Assembly: GCA_012960925.1 (NCBI GenBank)
Contig: DUAG01000002.1
Coordinates: 62,001 to 126,000, forward strand
Reading direction: 5' to 3'
DNA length: 64,000 nucleotides
DNA from: Candidatus Manganitrophaceae bacterium
GTDB taxonomy: Bacteria > Nitrospirota > Nitrospiria > SBBL01 > JAADHI01
Both the position numbers and the translations under genes were made by a program. Of the stretch, positions 28,911-37,216 are shown one piece after another. Position 1 is the first letter of the stretch, and every line of letters starts with the position of its first letter. The notes below the pieces were generated by a model, which did not search any database, was not told where the DNA came from, and worked only from the letters and a program-made list of their open reading frames with translations.

Positions 28911-28965
28911 GACCGCGTTGCTGCGGTACTCAAAGCCTCACGTATAGACACGTACGTTCCGATAT
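28877..28965 (-). repeat. Family A structured repeat, partial copy 3
   Basis: Only the right half is present: GGTAATTATTCAGTTCACC end, then CCATGACCGCGTTGCTGCGG, TCACGTATAGACACGTACG. After about 28965 similarity stops, so the left arm is lost. In the direction of the uracil-DNA glycosylase gene it reads ATGGAAAAAAAGATGGGTGA and provides that gene's first codons. Confidence 0.75.
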
Positions 28966-28981
28966 TTGGAAGGACACGCTG

Positions 28982-29509
28982 TTATCCATCTATTTTCTTA
29001 ATTGTATTCCAGTCTTTTGATAGTCTTATCTGTTCAAGCCATCTCTTATGGTGCGCGTTGTTTGCCGTCAGGAGAATTTCTCTCTGGTTCCCTTCGAGGA
29101 AGCGGATCGTGATCGTCAGGTGAGCCTCTTGGTTTTCTTGAAATCCCTTGTCGGCCCATTCGACGGCCACAACTCCTTTACCGCCCAGATATTCATCTAG
29201 TCCAATCGTCTCGATTTGGTGCGCACCGTTCAGGCGGTAAAGATCGACGTGGGTAAGTGGAAGGCGGCCTTCATGTTGGTGGAGCAGGGTGTAGGTCGGG
29301 CTGCTGACATGTGAATCACGGACCTCAAGCCCTTCGGCCAGGCCGCGAACAAATAATGTCTTTCCTGCACCGAGCGGACCGATCAGGGCGATGATCTCGC
29401 CGCCGACGGCTGTCTTTCCAAAGACTTTCCCCAGGCGAAAGGTCGCCTCCTCGCCAGGGCTGAAAAGGGTGAGAGAAGTCTCTTCTTTCTTCAGGCCGTG
29501 CTTGGACAT
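28982..29509 (-). CDS. tsaE: tRNA threonylcarbamoyladenosine synthesis ATPase TsaE
   Basis: 175 residues. TsaE works with TsaB and TsaD to make t6A37 in tRNA. Walker A GPLGAGKTLFVRG is near residue 44, then VSSPTYTLLHQHEG, HVDLYRL, and VEWADKG. The C-terminal 25 residues extend beyond the usual end. It starts inside the end of the membrane-protein gene upstream (19-base overlap) and follows nnrD, a common neighbour. Confidence 0.95.
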   Translation of the reverse strand: MSKHGLKKEETSLTLFSPGEEATFRLGKVFGKTAVGGEIIALIGPLGAGKTLFVRGLAEGLEVRDSHVSSPTYTLLHQHEGRLPLTHVDLYRLNGAHQIETIGLDEYLGGKGVVAVEWADKGFQENQEAHLTITIRFLEGNQREILLTANNAHHKRWLEQIRLSKDWNTIKKIDG

Positions 29510-30108
29510 CTTTCCATTGCCTCGGCGAGCTTTTCCAGGATATGAAGATTCCGCAGGATGTTTGTCGGCTCCGTATCGGGGGTGCCGTCATAAGGCTTGC
29601 CAACGACCAGGGCATCCGGACCGAGTTGTAGACTTGAGAATTCGTCGAGGGATGTGAGGTAGCCATTCACATTTGCTTCTTTAAAAATTGTTTGGGCCGA
29701 TGCAACATGTTGTGAACGGACCTGGTACCTTGAATCGATATTGGAGAGAAGTATTCCGGCCTCTTCGGTAAACTGGTCCTCATCTGTAATTGGTTTGAAA
29801 TAGTCTTTCTTAAGGAGAAGGATATCCTCGGTGACACCGGTCTTGAGGCTGTAGATGTAGTAGAGGATTTCTTTTCGTCCGGCCTTCACCACTTTAAAAA
29901 AAAGATCGAAATGCCGACCGGAAACTTCCGCGGAAAAACGCGGATAAATAAAGCCGTTTTCCTGAAGGACCTGTCCGGAGAGTTCTGAGGCGAGCCGATC
30001 AAAATTCTTTCTGATCCGGCCTTTATCAATCCAGGAGTGGATAATCATGGCGATAGCGATTACGAATATGATGCCGAAGAAAAAGATTGATAATTCAGTC
30101 TGTGTCAT
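29491..30108 (-). CDS. Single-TM protein of unknown function
   Basis: Start taken at the ATG at 30108 (GGAAAGGG upstream, within the end of nnrD); an in-frame start nine codons earlier is less likely. About 205 residues: an N-terminal membrane helix (TELSIFFFGIIFVIAIAMII), a basic stretch and a soluble domain of mixed strands with SGRHFDLFFKVVKAGRKEILYYIYS. No known motif recognised. Overlaps with nnrD on one side and tsaE on the other indicate co-translation. Confidence 0.6.
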   Translation of the reverse strand: MTQTELSIFFFGIIFVIAIAMIIHSWIDKGRIRKNFDRLASELSGQVLQENGFIYPRFSAEVSGRHFDLFFKVVKAGRKEILYYIYSLKTGVTEDILLLKKDYFKPITDEDQFTEEAGILLSNIDSRYQVRSQHVASAQTIFKEANVNGYLTSLDEFSSLQLGPDALVVGKPYDGTPDTEPTNILRNLHILEKLAEAMERCPSTA

Positions 30109-31663
30109 GTTTACCCTTTCCAAGATGTGTTGCAATAGCCTCTGGGATTTTCCCGATGAGATCAGAGGTGATCAGGCTTCCCTCGCCCAGGACTTCAGCG
30201 GCCAGATCCCCTGCAAGACCATGCAGGTAGACCCCCAGTGTTGCGGCATCCTGCGGCATAATCCCTTGCGCGACCAATCCGGCGATCATTCCGGTCAGGG
30301 CATCTCCAACCCCGGCGGTCGCCATGGTCGGGTTCCCGTTGTTGTTGACCCGAAGCAAGCCATCGGGTGTGGCGACGATGGTATGTGCCCCTTTTAGTAC
30401 GAGGACGACGTCCCACTTTTTTGCGAATTCTTCTGCAATCTTGAAGCGATCCGACTGGACATCGTCGGAATTCGTTCCCATGAGCCGTCCCATCTCACCT
30501 GGATGCGGTGTCAGGATGAGCCGACTCCGTTTTTCGTCCAGGATGGAAAGATCCGTAGCGATGGCATTGATTCCGTCCGCATCAATAATCATTGGAATGG
30601 AGACTTGACGAATCAGGTTTCTGACAAGATGCTGGGTTTCCGGATGGCGTGATAAACCGGGTCCGACGGCAATGGCGGTCTTTCCCTCAATCCCCTGGAG
30701 GAGTTTTTTCTCAGAGGCCAGGGAAAGCGTGCCTTCGTTCGTCTCCGGAAGTGGAAGCGTCATGACCTCCATGGGGAAGGGGACATTTGATGCGGCGACC
30801 GTGGCCGGGAGGGCCACCGTGACCAGTCCGGTGCCGCAACGCATCGCCGCCAGACTGGCCATTTGCGCTGCCCCCAGTGTTCCGACAGAGCCGGCAATCA
30901 GGAGGAGATGCCCCATGTTTCCTTTATGCATCCCTTTGGTGCGGCGCGGGGGAAGATGCTGCATCATTTCTTGGGTAATGAGGTCGACATTGATCTCAGC
31001 TCGGTCAATCAAGGCTGGAGGAATCCCGATATCGACAACCTCCCACTTTCCACAATGTTCAAGCCCGGCACGGACAAAATGACCGCGTTTTGGCAAGGCG
31101 ATGATAAAGGTCCAGTCGGCTTTCACTGCGACGCCAAAGATCTCTCCGGTATCAGAAGAAATTCCGGAGGGAATATCGACCGAGATGACAGGTTGGTCGG
31201 ACGCGTTGATCGCTGCAATGGCCTCGGCATAGTCTCCCTCGACCGTATGAGAGAGGCCTGTTCCCAGAAGGGCATCAATGACCAGGTCACTTTTCTGGAG
31301 GTCCTCCTTGAGACATTCCCACGAAAAGGTACCGACAACTTCCAGAAGACCGCCGGTTGCAATCCATATATCGAGTGATGTTCTGGCATCCCCTTCAAAT
31401 TTTTCAATCTCGGAGAGGAGGTAGATGATCGCTTCCGCCCCACGCATCCGGAGATGCCGCGCCGCTGCAATCCCATCTCCCCCGTTATTCCCCCCGCCTG
31501 CCAGGATTACGATCCGCTTTTGTTTTACAGGGCCGAAGGCCGCTTCAATATGATCCACCAGGCCCCTCGCCGCATTTTCCATGAGGAGGAGGGAGGGGAT
31601 CTTGTACTCGGAAGTGGCTTCCCGGTCGAGCAATTTTATCTCATCTGCTGTGACAATTTTCAT
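30095..31663 (-). CDS. nnrD: Bifunctional NAD(P)H-hydrate epimerase/dehydratase
   Basis: About 522 residues from ATG 31663 (AGGATGG 7 bases upstream; an ATG three codons earlier has no such site). The N-terminal YjeF-N domain has GGGNNGGDGIAAARHLR near residue 58; the C-terminal ribokinase-like domain has HPGEMGRL and NGNPTMATAGVGDALTGMIAG near 430. Together they repair damaged NADH and NADPH hydrates. A family A repeat lies just upstream (31677). The gene order acpS-nnrD-tsaE is a familiar one. Confidence 0.95.
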   Translation of the reverse strand: MKIVTADEIKLLDREATSEYKIPSLLLMENAARGLVDHIEAAFGPVKQKRIVILAGGGNNGGDGIAAARHLRMRGAEAIIYLLSEIEKFEGDARTSLDIWIATGGLLEVVGTFSWECLKEDLQKSDLVIDALLGTGLSHTVEGDYAEAIAAINASDQPVISVDIPSGISSDTGEIFGVAVKADWTFIIALPKRGHFVRAGLEHCGKWEVVDIGIPPALIDRAEINVDLITQEMMQHLPPRRTKGMHKGNMGHLLLIAGSVGTLGAAQMASLAAMRCGTGLVTVALPATVAASNVPFPMEVMTLPLPETNEGTLSLASEKKLLQGIEGKTAIAVGPGLSRHPETQHLVRNLIRQVSIPMIIDADGINAIATDLSILDEKRSRLILTPHPGEMGRLMGTNSDDVQSDRFKIAEEFAKKWDVVLVLKGAHTIVATPDGLLRVNNNGNPTMATAGVGDALTGMIAGLVAQGIMPQDAATLGVYLHGLAGDLAAEVLGEGSLITSDLIGKIPEAIATHLGKGKHDTD

Positions 31664-31676
31664 TGTTTCCATCCTG

Positions 31677-31817
31677 GTAACGATTCAGTATGCCACTATT
31701 TTGCTTCAGGGCAAGGTGCGAGGAGCACAGAACCGCAACGTATGTGTCTATACGTGAGGATTCGAGTACCGCAGCAACGCCGCCATGGAGAAAAAGGGGG
31801 GTGTGCTGAATCGTTAC
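31677..31817 (+). repeat. Family A structured repeat, copy 4
   Basis: 141 bases. Ends GTAACGATTCAG and the complement of CTGAATCGTTAC match over 12 of 12 bases, differing in sequence from other copies. The internal hairpin is CGTATG...TATACG. The right end supplies the TAA stop codon of acpS on the minus strand (31814-31816). Contains ATGGAGAAAAAGG but no following ATG. Confidence 0.88.
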
Positions 31818-32200
31818 CCATTCTGTTCGAGAATAACCTGTGCAATGGCATAGTCATGATCGTGCGTCATGCTGGTAAAGACCTTCGATACCTTTTGCGC
31901 CTCAGCAAGCCGCCGTGTTTTCCCATACATCCTGAGCTCAGGTTTTCCATTCGGGTCGTTGACGGTTTCGACATCTTTCCAGCGGATTCCCTCCCGGAGG
32001 CCGGTTCCTAGGGCCTTCAACGCGGCCTCTTTCACCGCAAACCGTGCGGAGAAGTGAATGTGAGGGCGCTTGTGTTGAAGACAATAGTCACGCTCGGAAG
32101 GAGTGAAGACCCGATTCAGAAAGCGATCTCCCCAGCGCTGCGTTATCTCTTCAAGGCGTGAGATTTTAACCAGATCGATGCCGATGCCAACAATACTCAT
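31814..32200 (-). CDS. acpS: Holo-[acyl-carrier-protein] synthase
   Basis: About 128 residues from ATG 32200 with AAAGG upstream. It attaches 4'-phosphopantetheine from CoA to acyl carrier protein. The motifs IVGIGIDLVKISRLE (metal-binding Asp) and FAARFAVKEAALKALGTGL-type (here HFSARFAVKEAALKALG) are clear. Its TAA stop lies in the inverted end of the family A repeat, so the original C-terminus may have been trimmed or extended. It sits between pdxJ and nnrD on the same strand, the order seen in many bacteria. Confidence 0.95.
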   Translation of the reverse strand: MSIVGIGIDLVKISRLEEITQRWGDRFLNRVFTPSERDYCLQHKRPHIHFSARFAVKEAALKALGTGLREGIRWKDVETVNDPNGKPELRMYGKTRRLAEAQKVSKVFTSMTHDHDYAIAQVILEQNG

Positions 32201-32243
32201 GTTCAACCTTTCCCGTTTCCATGTTTCATGATTGAATCATAAG

Positions 32244-32338
32244 AAAACCGTTATGTCGCCTGAAAGACAAGACCATACCCCGTACGGGGAGGAGGCCTTT
32301 GGCCGATAACGCAGTCATTCAGGCAAATCGGCGGTTTT
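32244..32338. repeat. Imperfect hairpin between pdxJ and acpS
   Basis: AAAACCG...GCCTGAAAGAC (32244-32268) faces GTCATTCAGGC...CGGTTTT (32314-32338): the outer six and the inner eleven bases pair, separated by mismatches. Inside are CCCCGTACGGGG and AGGCCTTTGGCC, both self-complementary. pdxJ ends at its right edge. It may be an attenuator or the mark of another small element family. Confidence 0.5.
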
Positions 32339-33054
32339 TAACTCCGCTGCATTAGGGATTTTATTTTACTGACAGCCGCTTCCATCCCCACAAGAACGGC
32401 ACGGGAAATAATGCTATGGCCGATATTCAGCTCTTCAATCTCCGGAATCCGTGCGACCGCCGCCACATTCACATAATCGAGACCATGCCCCGCGCTGACC
32501 CCCATCCCCAGTTTTGAGGCGAGCTTCGCTGCTTCCATGATCTGATGAAGTTCAGTCTTCTGGGCATTGCCTCTGCTGTTTGCATAAGGACCGGTATGGA
32601 TTTCCACCCGGTCGGCCGAGACCTTGTGTGCCCCTTTGATCTGGATGGGGTCCGGATCAATGAAAAGGGAGACGGTAATCCCCGCTTCGTGAAGATGATG
32701 GATCACTTTTTCCAGTTTCTCGCGGGAGGCAATCAGGTTCAGCCCGCCTTCGGTGGTTAGTTCCTGTCTGCTTTCCGGGACCAATGTGACCAGAGGCGGC
32801 TTGATGTCCAGGGCGATCCGGACCATCTCCTCCGTCGCGGCCATTTCCAAGTCAAGCGCTGTCCGGATGGTTTCACGGAGAATCCGGACATCCCGATCCT
32901 GAATGTGCCTTCGGTCTTCCCGGAGATGGACGACAATGCCGTCGGCCCCGGCCAACTCGGCCAGAATCGCCGCCGCGACCGGATCAGGCTCCGCCCCTCT
33001 CCGCGCTTCACGAAGGGTTGCAACATGGTCCACATTGACCCCAAGTCTTGTCAT
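32338..33054 (-). CDS. pdxJ: Pyridoxine 5'-phosphate synthase
   Basis: 238 residues from ATG 33054; the frame is open 28 codons further upstream but known PdxJ proteins begin exactly with [15 protein letters not shown]. It forms the pyridoxine ring from deoxyxylulose 5-phosphate and aminoacetone phosphate. Other landmarks: [34 protein letters not shown] and SAGHGL. A strong promoter is found upstream at 33131-33159. It begins a pdxJ-acpS-nnrD group; pdxH is further along on the same strand. Confidence 0.95.
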   Translation of the reverse strand: MTRLGVNVDHVATLREARRGAEPDPVAAAILAELAGADGIVVHLREDRRHIQDRDVRILRETIRTALDLEMAATEEMVRIALDIKPPLVTLVPESRQELTTEGGLNLIASREKLEKVIHHLHEAGITVSLFIDPDPIQIKGAHKVSADRVEIHTGPYANSRGNAQKTELHQIMEAAKLASKLGMGVSAGHGLDYVNVAAVARIPEIEELNIGHSIISRAVLVGMEAAVSKIKSLMQRS

Positions 33055-33130
33055 AAACCTATTAAATCCATCATCAACAAAGAGGGCTTCCATCACGCAA
33101 AATCTACGGATATCCCGTGCAAATCCAGTC

Positions 33131-33159
33131 ATTATCACAGAAACTATCTATAGGGTCAA
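33131..33159 (-). promoter_or_regulatory. Sigma70-type promoter for pdxJ
   Basis: On the minus strand, TTGACC (33159-33154) and GATAAT (33136-33131) are separated by exactly 17 bases, about 75 bases before the pdxJ start. This likely begins the pdxJ-acpS-nnrD-tsaE transcript. Confidence 0.65.
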
Positions 33160-33242
33160 GGGAAGTTTGGCGGGCCCACTTGGGAATCCGGGTCAAGGCT
33201 TTTTCTCCGAAGACGAGGAGTGTCATGCTTTGTATTTTTTGC

Positions 33243-33593
33243 TCAATCCTCCGGGCCGGGCGGCTTGCGCAATCTTTTTTTCTTCTGGAGGAGATCCTTT
33301 TCTTTCAGGATTCTTTCGCGGACGTTGTGGGACTTTCTTGTTGGAACCCGGGGTTTTTCCCGATGGTTCATTTTCTTTAATCGCTGGATCAATCGTTCAT
33401 AGGCCTTGTCCTTGTTGCGATGTTGTGAACGGGACTCGGTTGCCGTCACCGTGATGCCGGAAAGCCGGTGTACGATGCGCACGCCGGAGTCGGTCACATT
33501 GCGGTGTTGCCCTCCGGGTCCGGTCGCCCTATAGGTATGAATGACCACCTGTTTCTCCAGGTCTTTCCGATCTGTGGAATATTGTTCTCGCAC
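33243..33593 (-). CDS. Small GGQ release-factor-like protein
   Basis: 116 residues consisting of just the peptidyl-tRNA hydrolysing domain of class I release factors (GPGGQHRNVTDSGVRIVH near residue 25) and a basic C-terminal tail (KPRVPTRKSHNVRERILKEKDLLQKKKRLRKP). Codon-recognition domains are missing. This is the layout of ArfB/YaeJ-type rescue factors, whose basic tail enters the mRNA channel of stalled ribosomes, but other short RF-like families share it. It starts 12 bases after batD and precedes the pdxJ promoter. Confidence 0.85.
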   Translation of the reverse strand: MREQYSTDRKDLEKQVVIHTYRATGPGGQHRNVTDSGVRIVHRLSGITVTATESRSQHRNKDKAYERLIQRLKKMNHREKPRVPTRKSHNVRERILKEKDLLQKKKRLRKPPGPED

Positions 33594-33604
33594 GATAAGT
33601 TCTC

Positions 33605-35377
33605 TTATGGCCTGGGTGTCATGGGTGCCAAGACTTCCGTCTTGCGTCCGCTCTTGGGTTGCTTGGCTGATATTTCCTCTTCAAACGCAGCCCATAATCC
33701 CGGCCCATCCTGCCAGGGAGCTGAGGTTCGACTATAAAGTACCCCATTGAGGCGGCTGATTTCTTCTGATAGAGCCTGGCCCACTTGCTTCCCCAGTTCG
33801 CCCAGGCTTGTGATCCGTATCGGGGGGCGGAGGATCTGTGCCCAGGTCAACAGGGTTTCTTTGGCCTCATGGGCCTGATTCTGTACGCAGGCTTTTTTGA
33901 GTTTCCGTTTGATTTGGTTGATCCCAGGTAGGGTCGGATTTTCAGAGTCCGGCATGGGATCGGCCGAGGGTCTTTGTCTGGTGCCCCACCATAGAATCAG
34001 GGTGACCGTCCATCCCAGGGCAAGAACCAGGCTGATCCAGGACCAAAAATCGGAACGCCCTGATGACTCTTTTGAGGCGGTTCTTTCTGCCAATTGGACG
34101 TCAGCTTCGGCCTCGTCCTCAAAAAGACCGGATGGGCCGGGTTGCTCCCCCGGATCAGCCGGGGCAACCTTAATGAGGCGTTCCGGCAAACGGGTCTTCT
34201 CCATCCGTTCTGTCGTTGTATTCCACCAGGGGACTTCTATGGCCGGGAGGAGAAAGGACCCTGCCTTCGTCGGGATGAGTGCAATTCTTTCCTGGCGGAA
34301 TCCGATCAGCCCCTCATGTGTTGTCTCATCGGTCAAGACGGGCTGATCCGGGTAGGATTTAAAACCCTCAGGAAAACCGGGAGAAATCTCCGGCAATTGC
34401 GCTGCTGTTAATCCTTCTGCGATCAAGGTTAATGTCCAGGTGACCGGTTCTCCGACTTTTGACAGCGCCGCGCCATCTTTTCCTTCCGGCCAGGCCTCCA
34501 CAATCCGAAGGTTTTTGGCGGGAAGCCATCTGCCTCGGACTTTATTCTGAGGAACCGGATGAACCTCGAGTTCGAGGGCTTTGGAGCGCAAACGCTTGAT
34601 CGGGCCGCCCCCTGGAAATGGATTGAAATTCGATCTTGAACGGGAGGCCATTTGCCCCGCAAAGGTGATCGGATCAATCTTTATGCGACCGCTCTGCTGC
34701 GGAAAAATCGCATAACGTCTTTCAACCACCCTGTAGTTTCTTCCACGCCGGGTTGTTTCAAATTCCCGGTCTTTTCCCAATTTTTCAATGACCACATCGG
34801 TATCACTCACTTTTGGCTCTGAAAGCTTTCCACTCAGAAGGGTTACTGAATGGTAGAGACGGACGGTATAGATCGTTTGTGATTGGACATAGGCGACTAC
34901 CGGGTCGATCGAGACCTCCAGGAAGAGCGGTTCCAGTTTTATATCCCGGGATGTCTTCATTTTTTCTATATCAATCCGGAGACCGAGACTTTTATCCTTT
35001 CCGAATGAGATCGGCGGTATTGTAAAAAACCCGATTTCTCTCCCCATGAGCGTCAGGGTCCATCGCTTTCTTTGAGCGAACTGCCCGTTGATAATCTCCA
35101 TGGTACTTCCCTGACTTTTCTGCAGGATCTCAAAGTGTTTTTTGATGGGTTCAAAATCCGGATCGCCGTCCACGGAGCCGTCTGTCTCAAAAACCAGGGT
35201 GAAAGACTCATTGATGGAGACGCGGTTCCGGTCGAGTTCCGCATGGATCGTCGCGGCCCATCCGGAGGAAAGACCGGAGAGCAAGTGAAGGATCAGGATG
35301 AAAGCAACAAGCGCGGCATATTTTGTCTCGCTGTCATACTTTGCCTCTCCGATGAGATTATGCCGATGCATTACCAT
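33605..35377 (-). CDS. batD: BatD-like protein
   Basis: 590 residues: signal peptide or anchor at about 23-42, a long periplasmic part of repeated beta-domains (RNRVSINESFTLVFETDG, FTIPPISFGK, RRYAIFPQQSGRIKIDPITF), a membrane helix near residues 445-465, and a cytoplasmic tail. This is the BatD (oxygen tolerance) layout. Its start overlaps the end of the BatB/BatC gene by 7 bases. The Bat group with MoxR is thought to help assemble or protect envelope complexes; the substrate is unknown. Confidence 0.85.
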   Translation of the reverse strand: MVMHRHNLIGEAKYDSETKYAALVAFILILHLLSGLSSGWAATIHAELDRNRVSINESFTLVFETDGSVDGDPDFEPIKKHFEILQKSQGSTMEIINGQFAQRKRWTLTLMGREIGFFTIPPISFGKDKSLGLRIDIEKMKTSRDIKLEPLFLEVSIDPVVAYVQSQTIYTVRLYHSVTLLSGKLSEPKVSDTDVVIEKLGKDREFETTRRGRNYRVVERRYAIFPQQSGRIKIDPITFAGQMASRSRSNFNPFPGGGPIKRLRSKALELEVHPVPQNKVRGRWLPAKNLRIVEAWPEGKDGAALSKVGEPVTWTLTLIAEGLTAAQLPEISPGFPEGFKSYPDQPVLTDETTHEGLIGFRQERIALIPTKAGSFLLPAIEVPWWNTTTERMEKTRLPERLIKVAPADPGEQPGPSGLFEDEAEADVQLAERTASKESSGRSDFWSWISLVLALGWTVTLILWWGTRQRPSADPMPDSENPTLPGINQIKRKLKKACVQNQAHEAKETLLTWAQILRPPIRITSLGELGKQVGQALSEEISRLNGVLYSRTSAPWQDGPGLWAAFEEEISAKQPKSGRKTEVLAPMTPRP

Positions 35378-37209
35378 TTTTTTTCCTCAGGTCTTGTTCT
35401 CGTCTGTTGTTGGGATTGAAAGAGGAATTTTCGGCGCAGGAGCCCGCCGGGATCATCCGGGATTCTCCGGAGCCATTGTTCAATGGCCTGCTCGGATTCA
35501 TCGTGTTCACCTGGCTCAAGCTGAGCGAGGGAAGGACCGCTCTGTTCTTCCAATTGATCTTTATCCCGTTCTTGTGCCTGTTGTGTATCAGGGCGCTCTT
35601 CGGAATTATCCCTGTTCCCGGGATCTTCGGTATTTTGCTCTTTCCTTGAAGCCTCCTCATCCCCTTGATTTTCGGATGAAGCATTTTGACTCTCCTGCGG
35701 GTCTTGCGACTCTTCTCCTTCTTGACTGTCACCGGACTGGTTCTCCCCCGATTGATTTTGAGCCTCTCCGTTTTTATCTCCAGAAGGTTCTCCCTGTGAT
35801 TGATTTTCCTGGTCCTGATTCTGCTGGGCCATCTGTTGCAGCAACTGTTCTTTGTTGTAACCGGCGTCTTCGTGTTTGGGATCAAGGTTCAAGGCTTCAT
35901 CATAGGCCTGGATCGCTTCGGGCAACTGGCCCATGCGTGCCAATGCATTCCCTTTGTTATAGAGGGCATCCGGCGTTTGAAGTCCCTCAAGGGTCTCGAT
36001 ACTTTTCTGATATTGCCCCGCGCGGTAATGCGCGGTTGCTTTCCATGCCGGGTCGATGAAAAGTTTCGCTGCAAGGTCTTCTTCTCCCTGGGCATAAATA
36101 CGTGCCGCTTGTTGATCCTGTCGTGACCAGAGCCCTTCCCAGTCGAGGGCCTCGGCCGTAGGTGGAAGGCCGACCAGGGTTAATCCTGAGATGAATACAA
36201 TGCTTGCAAGATGTCCGCGGCGAAAAACAAGGGCGGCAAAGGGCAGAAGCAGCAGGAGAAGCCAGGGTCCTTCTTCCAGCCAGCGGTCTGCCTTTAAGTT
36301 GGCCTCCTCTTCCTGTTTTTCAAATCGACCCGCGGTCGTGGTCTCAAAAAAACGACTGATGTCCCGATCGTCCAGAGACAGGCGATGGTAGCGTCCACCC
36401 CCCTGTCTTGCGAGTGTCATCAGGGCATTTTCCTCCAGCTTTGAAATGACGATCGCCTCTTTTTTATCCCGTAAGAAGCCGCCCTGGGCCAACTTGATCG
36501 GCGCGCCCGTCAGACTGCCGACCCCGAGTATGGAAACAAGGGCGTTCTGGCTTTTTAGTATTGCCATCGCCGCTTCGACCCCCTCCTTCGGGGCATTCTC
36601 CAGGCCATCCATAATCATTAGAATATGTCCCCTGGGGATACCGGACTGTTTTAAAAGCTGTCCTGCTTTTTTAAGCGCAAGGTCGGGTCGGCTTCCTTGT
36701 CGTGGAAGCAATGTTGTCTCGAGTGCTGAGACCTGCGAGATGATTGTTGCCGCATCCTGCGTCAAGGGGCTGACCACGAAGGCATCTGCTGCGTAAATAA
36801 CCAGGGCCGTCTGGCCTTCACGGCGTTTTTTCAGGATATCAACCACCTTGTGCCGGGCGCGCGTCAGACGGCTGGGCGTGATGTCGGTGGCATCCATCGA
36901 CCTGGAGAGGTCCAGGACCAGAACCAGGGCGGATTGATCACGAAAGACCGGTTGTTCCAGCTGTTTCCAGGCAGGTCCTGACAGGGCAAAAAGGGCGAGC
37001 CCGCCGCTGATTGCCATGAGAGACAGGCTTGAACCACTTTTCGATCTCTCTGATCCCCCCACGAGCAAATGGCTTAGCAATACCGGGTCGCAGACCGCTC
37101 GCCAACTCCTGCTGACCGCCTGACGACGAGAGTATAACCACAACAGAGTGGCGAGGACCGGGAGTCCCATCAACCATAACGGACGCAGGAAATGAAAGTC
37201 ATTGATCAT
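35371..37209 (-). CDS. BatB-BatC fusion (VWA + TPR protein)
   Basis: 612 residues. Two N-terminal membrane helices flank a start like BatB, followed by a von Willebrand A domain with the MIDAS motif DLSRSMDATD (near 93), another helix near 315-345, then TPR units (ALYNKGNALARMGQLPEAIQAYDEALNLDP, near 435) and a long Gln/Glu/Asn/Ser-rich tail (about 480-590). BatB and BatC are separate genes in many bacteria and appear joined here. VWA domains bind protein partners through a metal ion; TPRs add another docking surface. Confidence 0.85.
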   Translation of the reverse strand: MINDFHFLRPLWLMGLPVLATLLWLYSRRQAVSRSWRAVCDPVLLSHLLVGGSERSKSGSSLSLMAISGGLALFALSGPAWKQLEQPVFRDQSALVLVLDLSRSMDATDITPSRLTRARHKVVDILKKRREGQTALVIYAADAFVVSPLTQDAATIISQVSALETTLLPRQGSRPDLALKKAGQLLKQSGIPRGHILMIMDGLENAPKEGVEAAMAILKSQNALVSILGVGSLTGAPIKLAQGGFLRDKKEAIVISKLEENALMTLARQGGGRYHRLSLDDRDISRFFETTTAGRFEKQEEEANLKADRWLEEGPWLLLLLLPFAALVFRRGHLASIVFISGLTLVGLPPTAEALDWEGLWSRQDQQAARIYAQGEEDLAAKLFIDPAWKATAHYRAGQYQKSIETLEGLQTPDALYNKGNALARMGQLPEAIQAYDEALNLDPKHEDAGYNKEQLLQQMAQQNQDQENQSQGEPSGDKNGEAQNQSGENQSGDSQEGEESQDPQESQNASSENQGDEEASRKEQNTEDPGNRDNSEERPDTQQAQERDKDQLEEQSGPSLAQLEPGEHDESEQAIEQWLRRIPDDPGGLLRRKFLFQSQQQTRTRPEEKKW

Positions 37210-37216
37210 CGAGATA

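Noticed and set aside
35298-36059. 253-residue plus-strand open frame over batD and the BatB/BatC gene
   Set aside because: Shadow of the Q/E-rich coding region on the other strand; composition is not protein-like and the opposite strand has clear domains.
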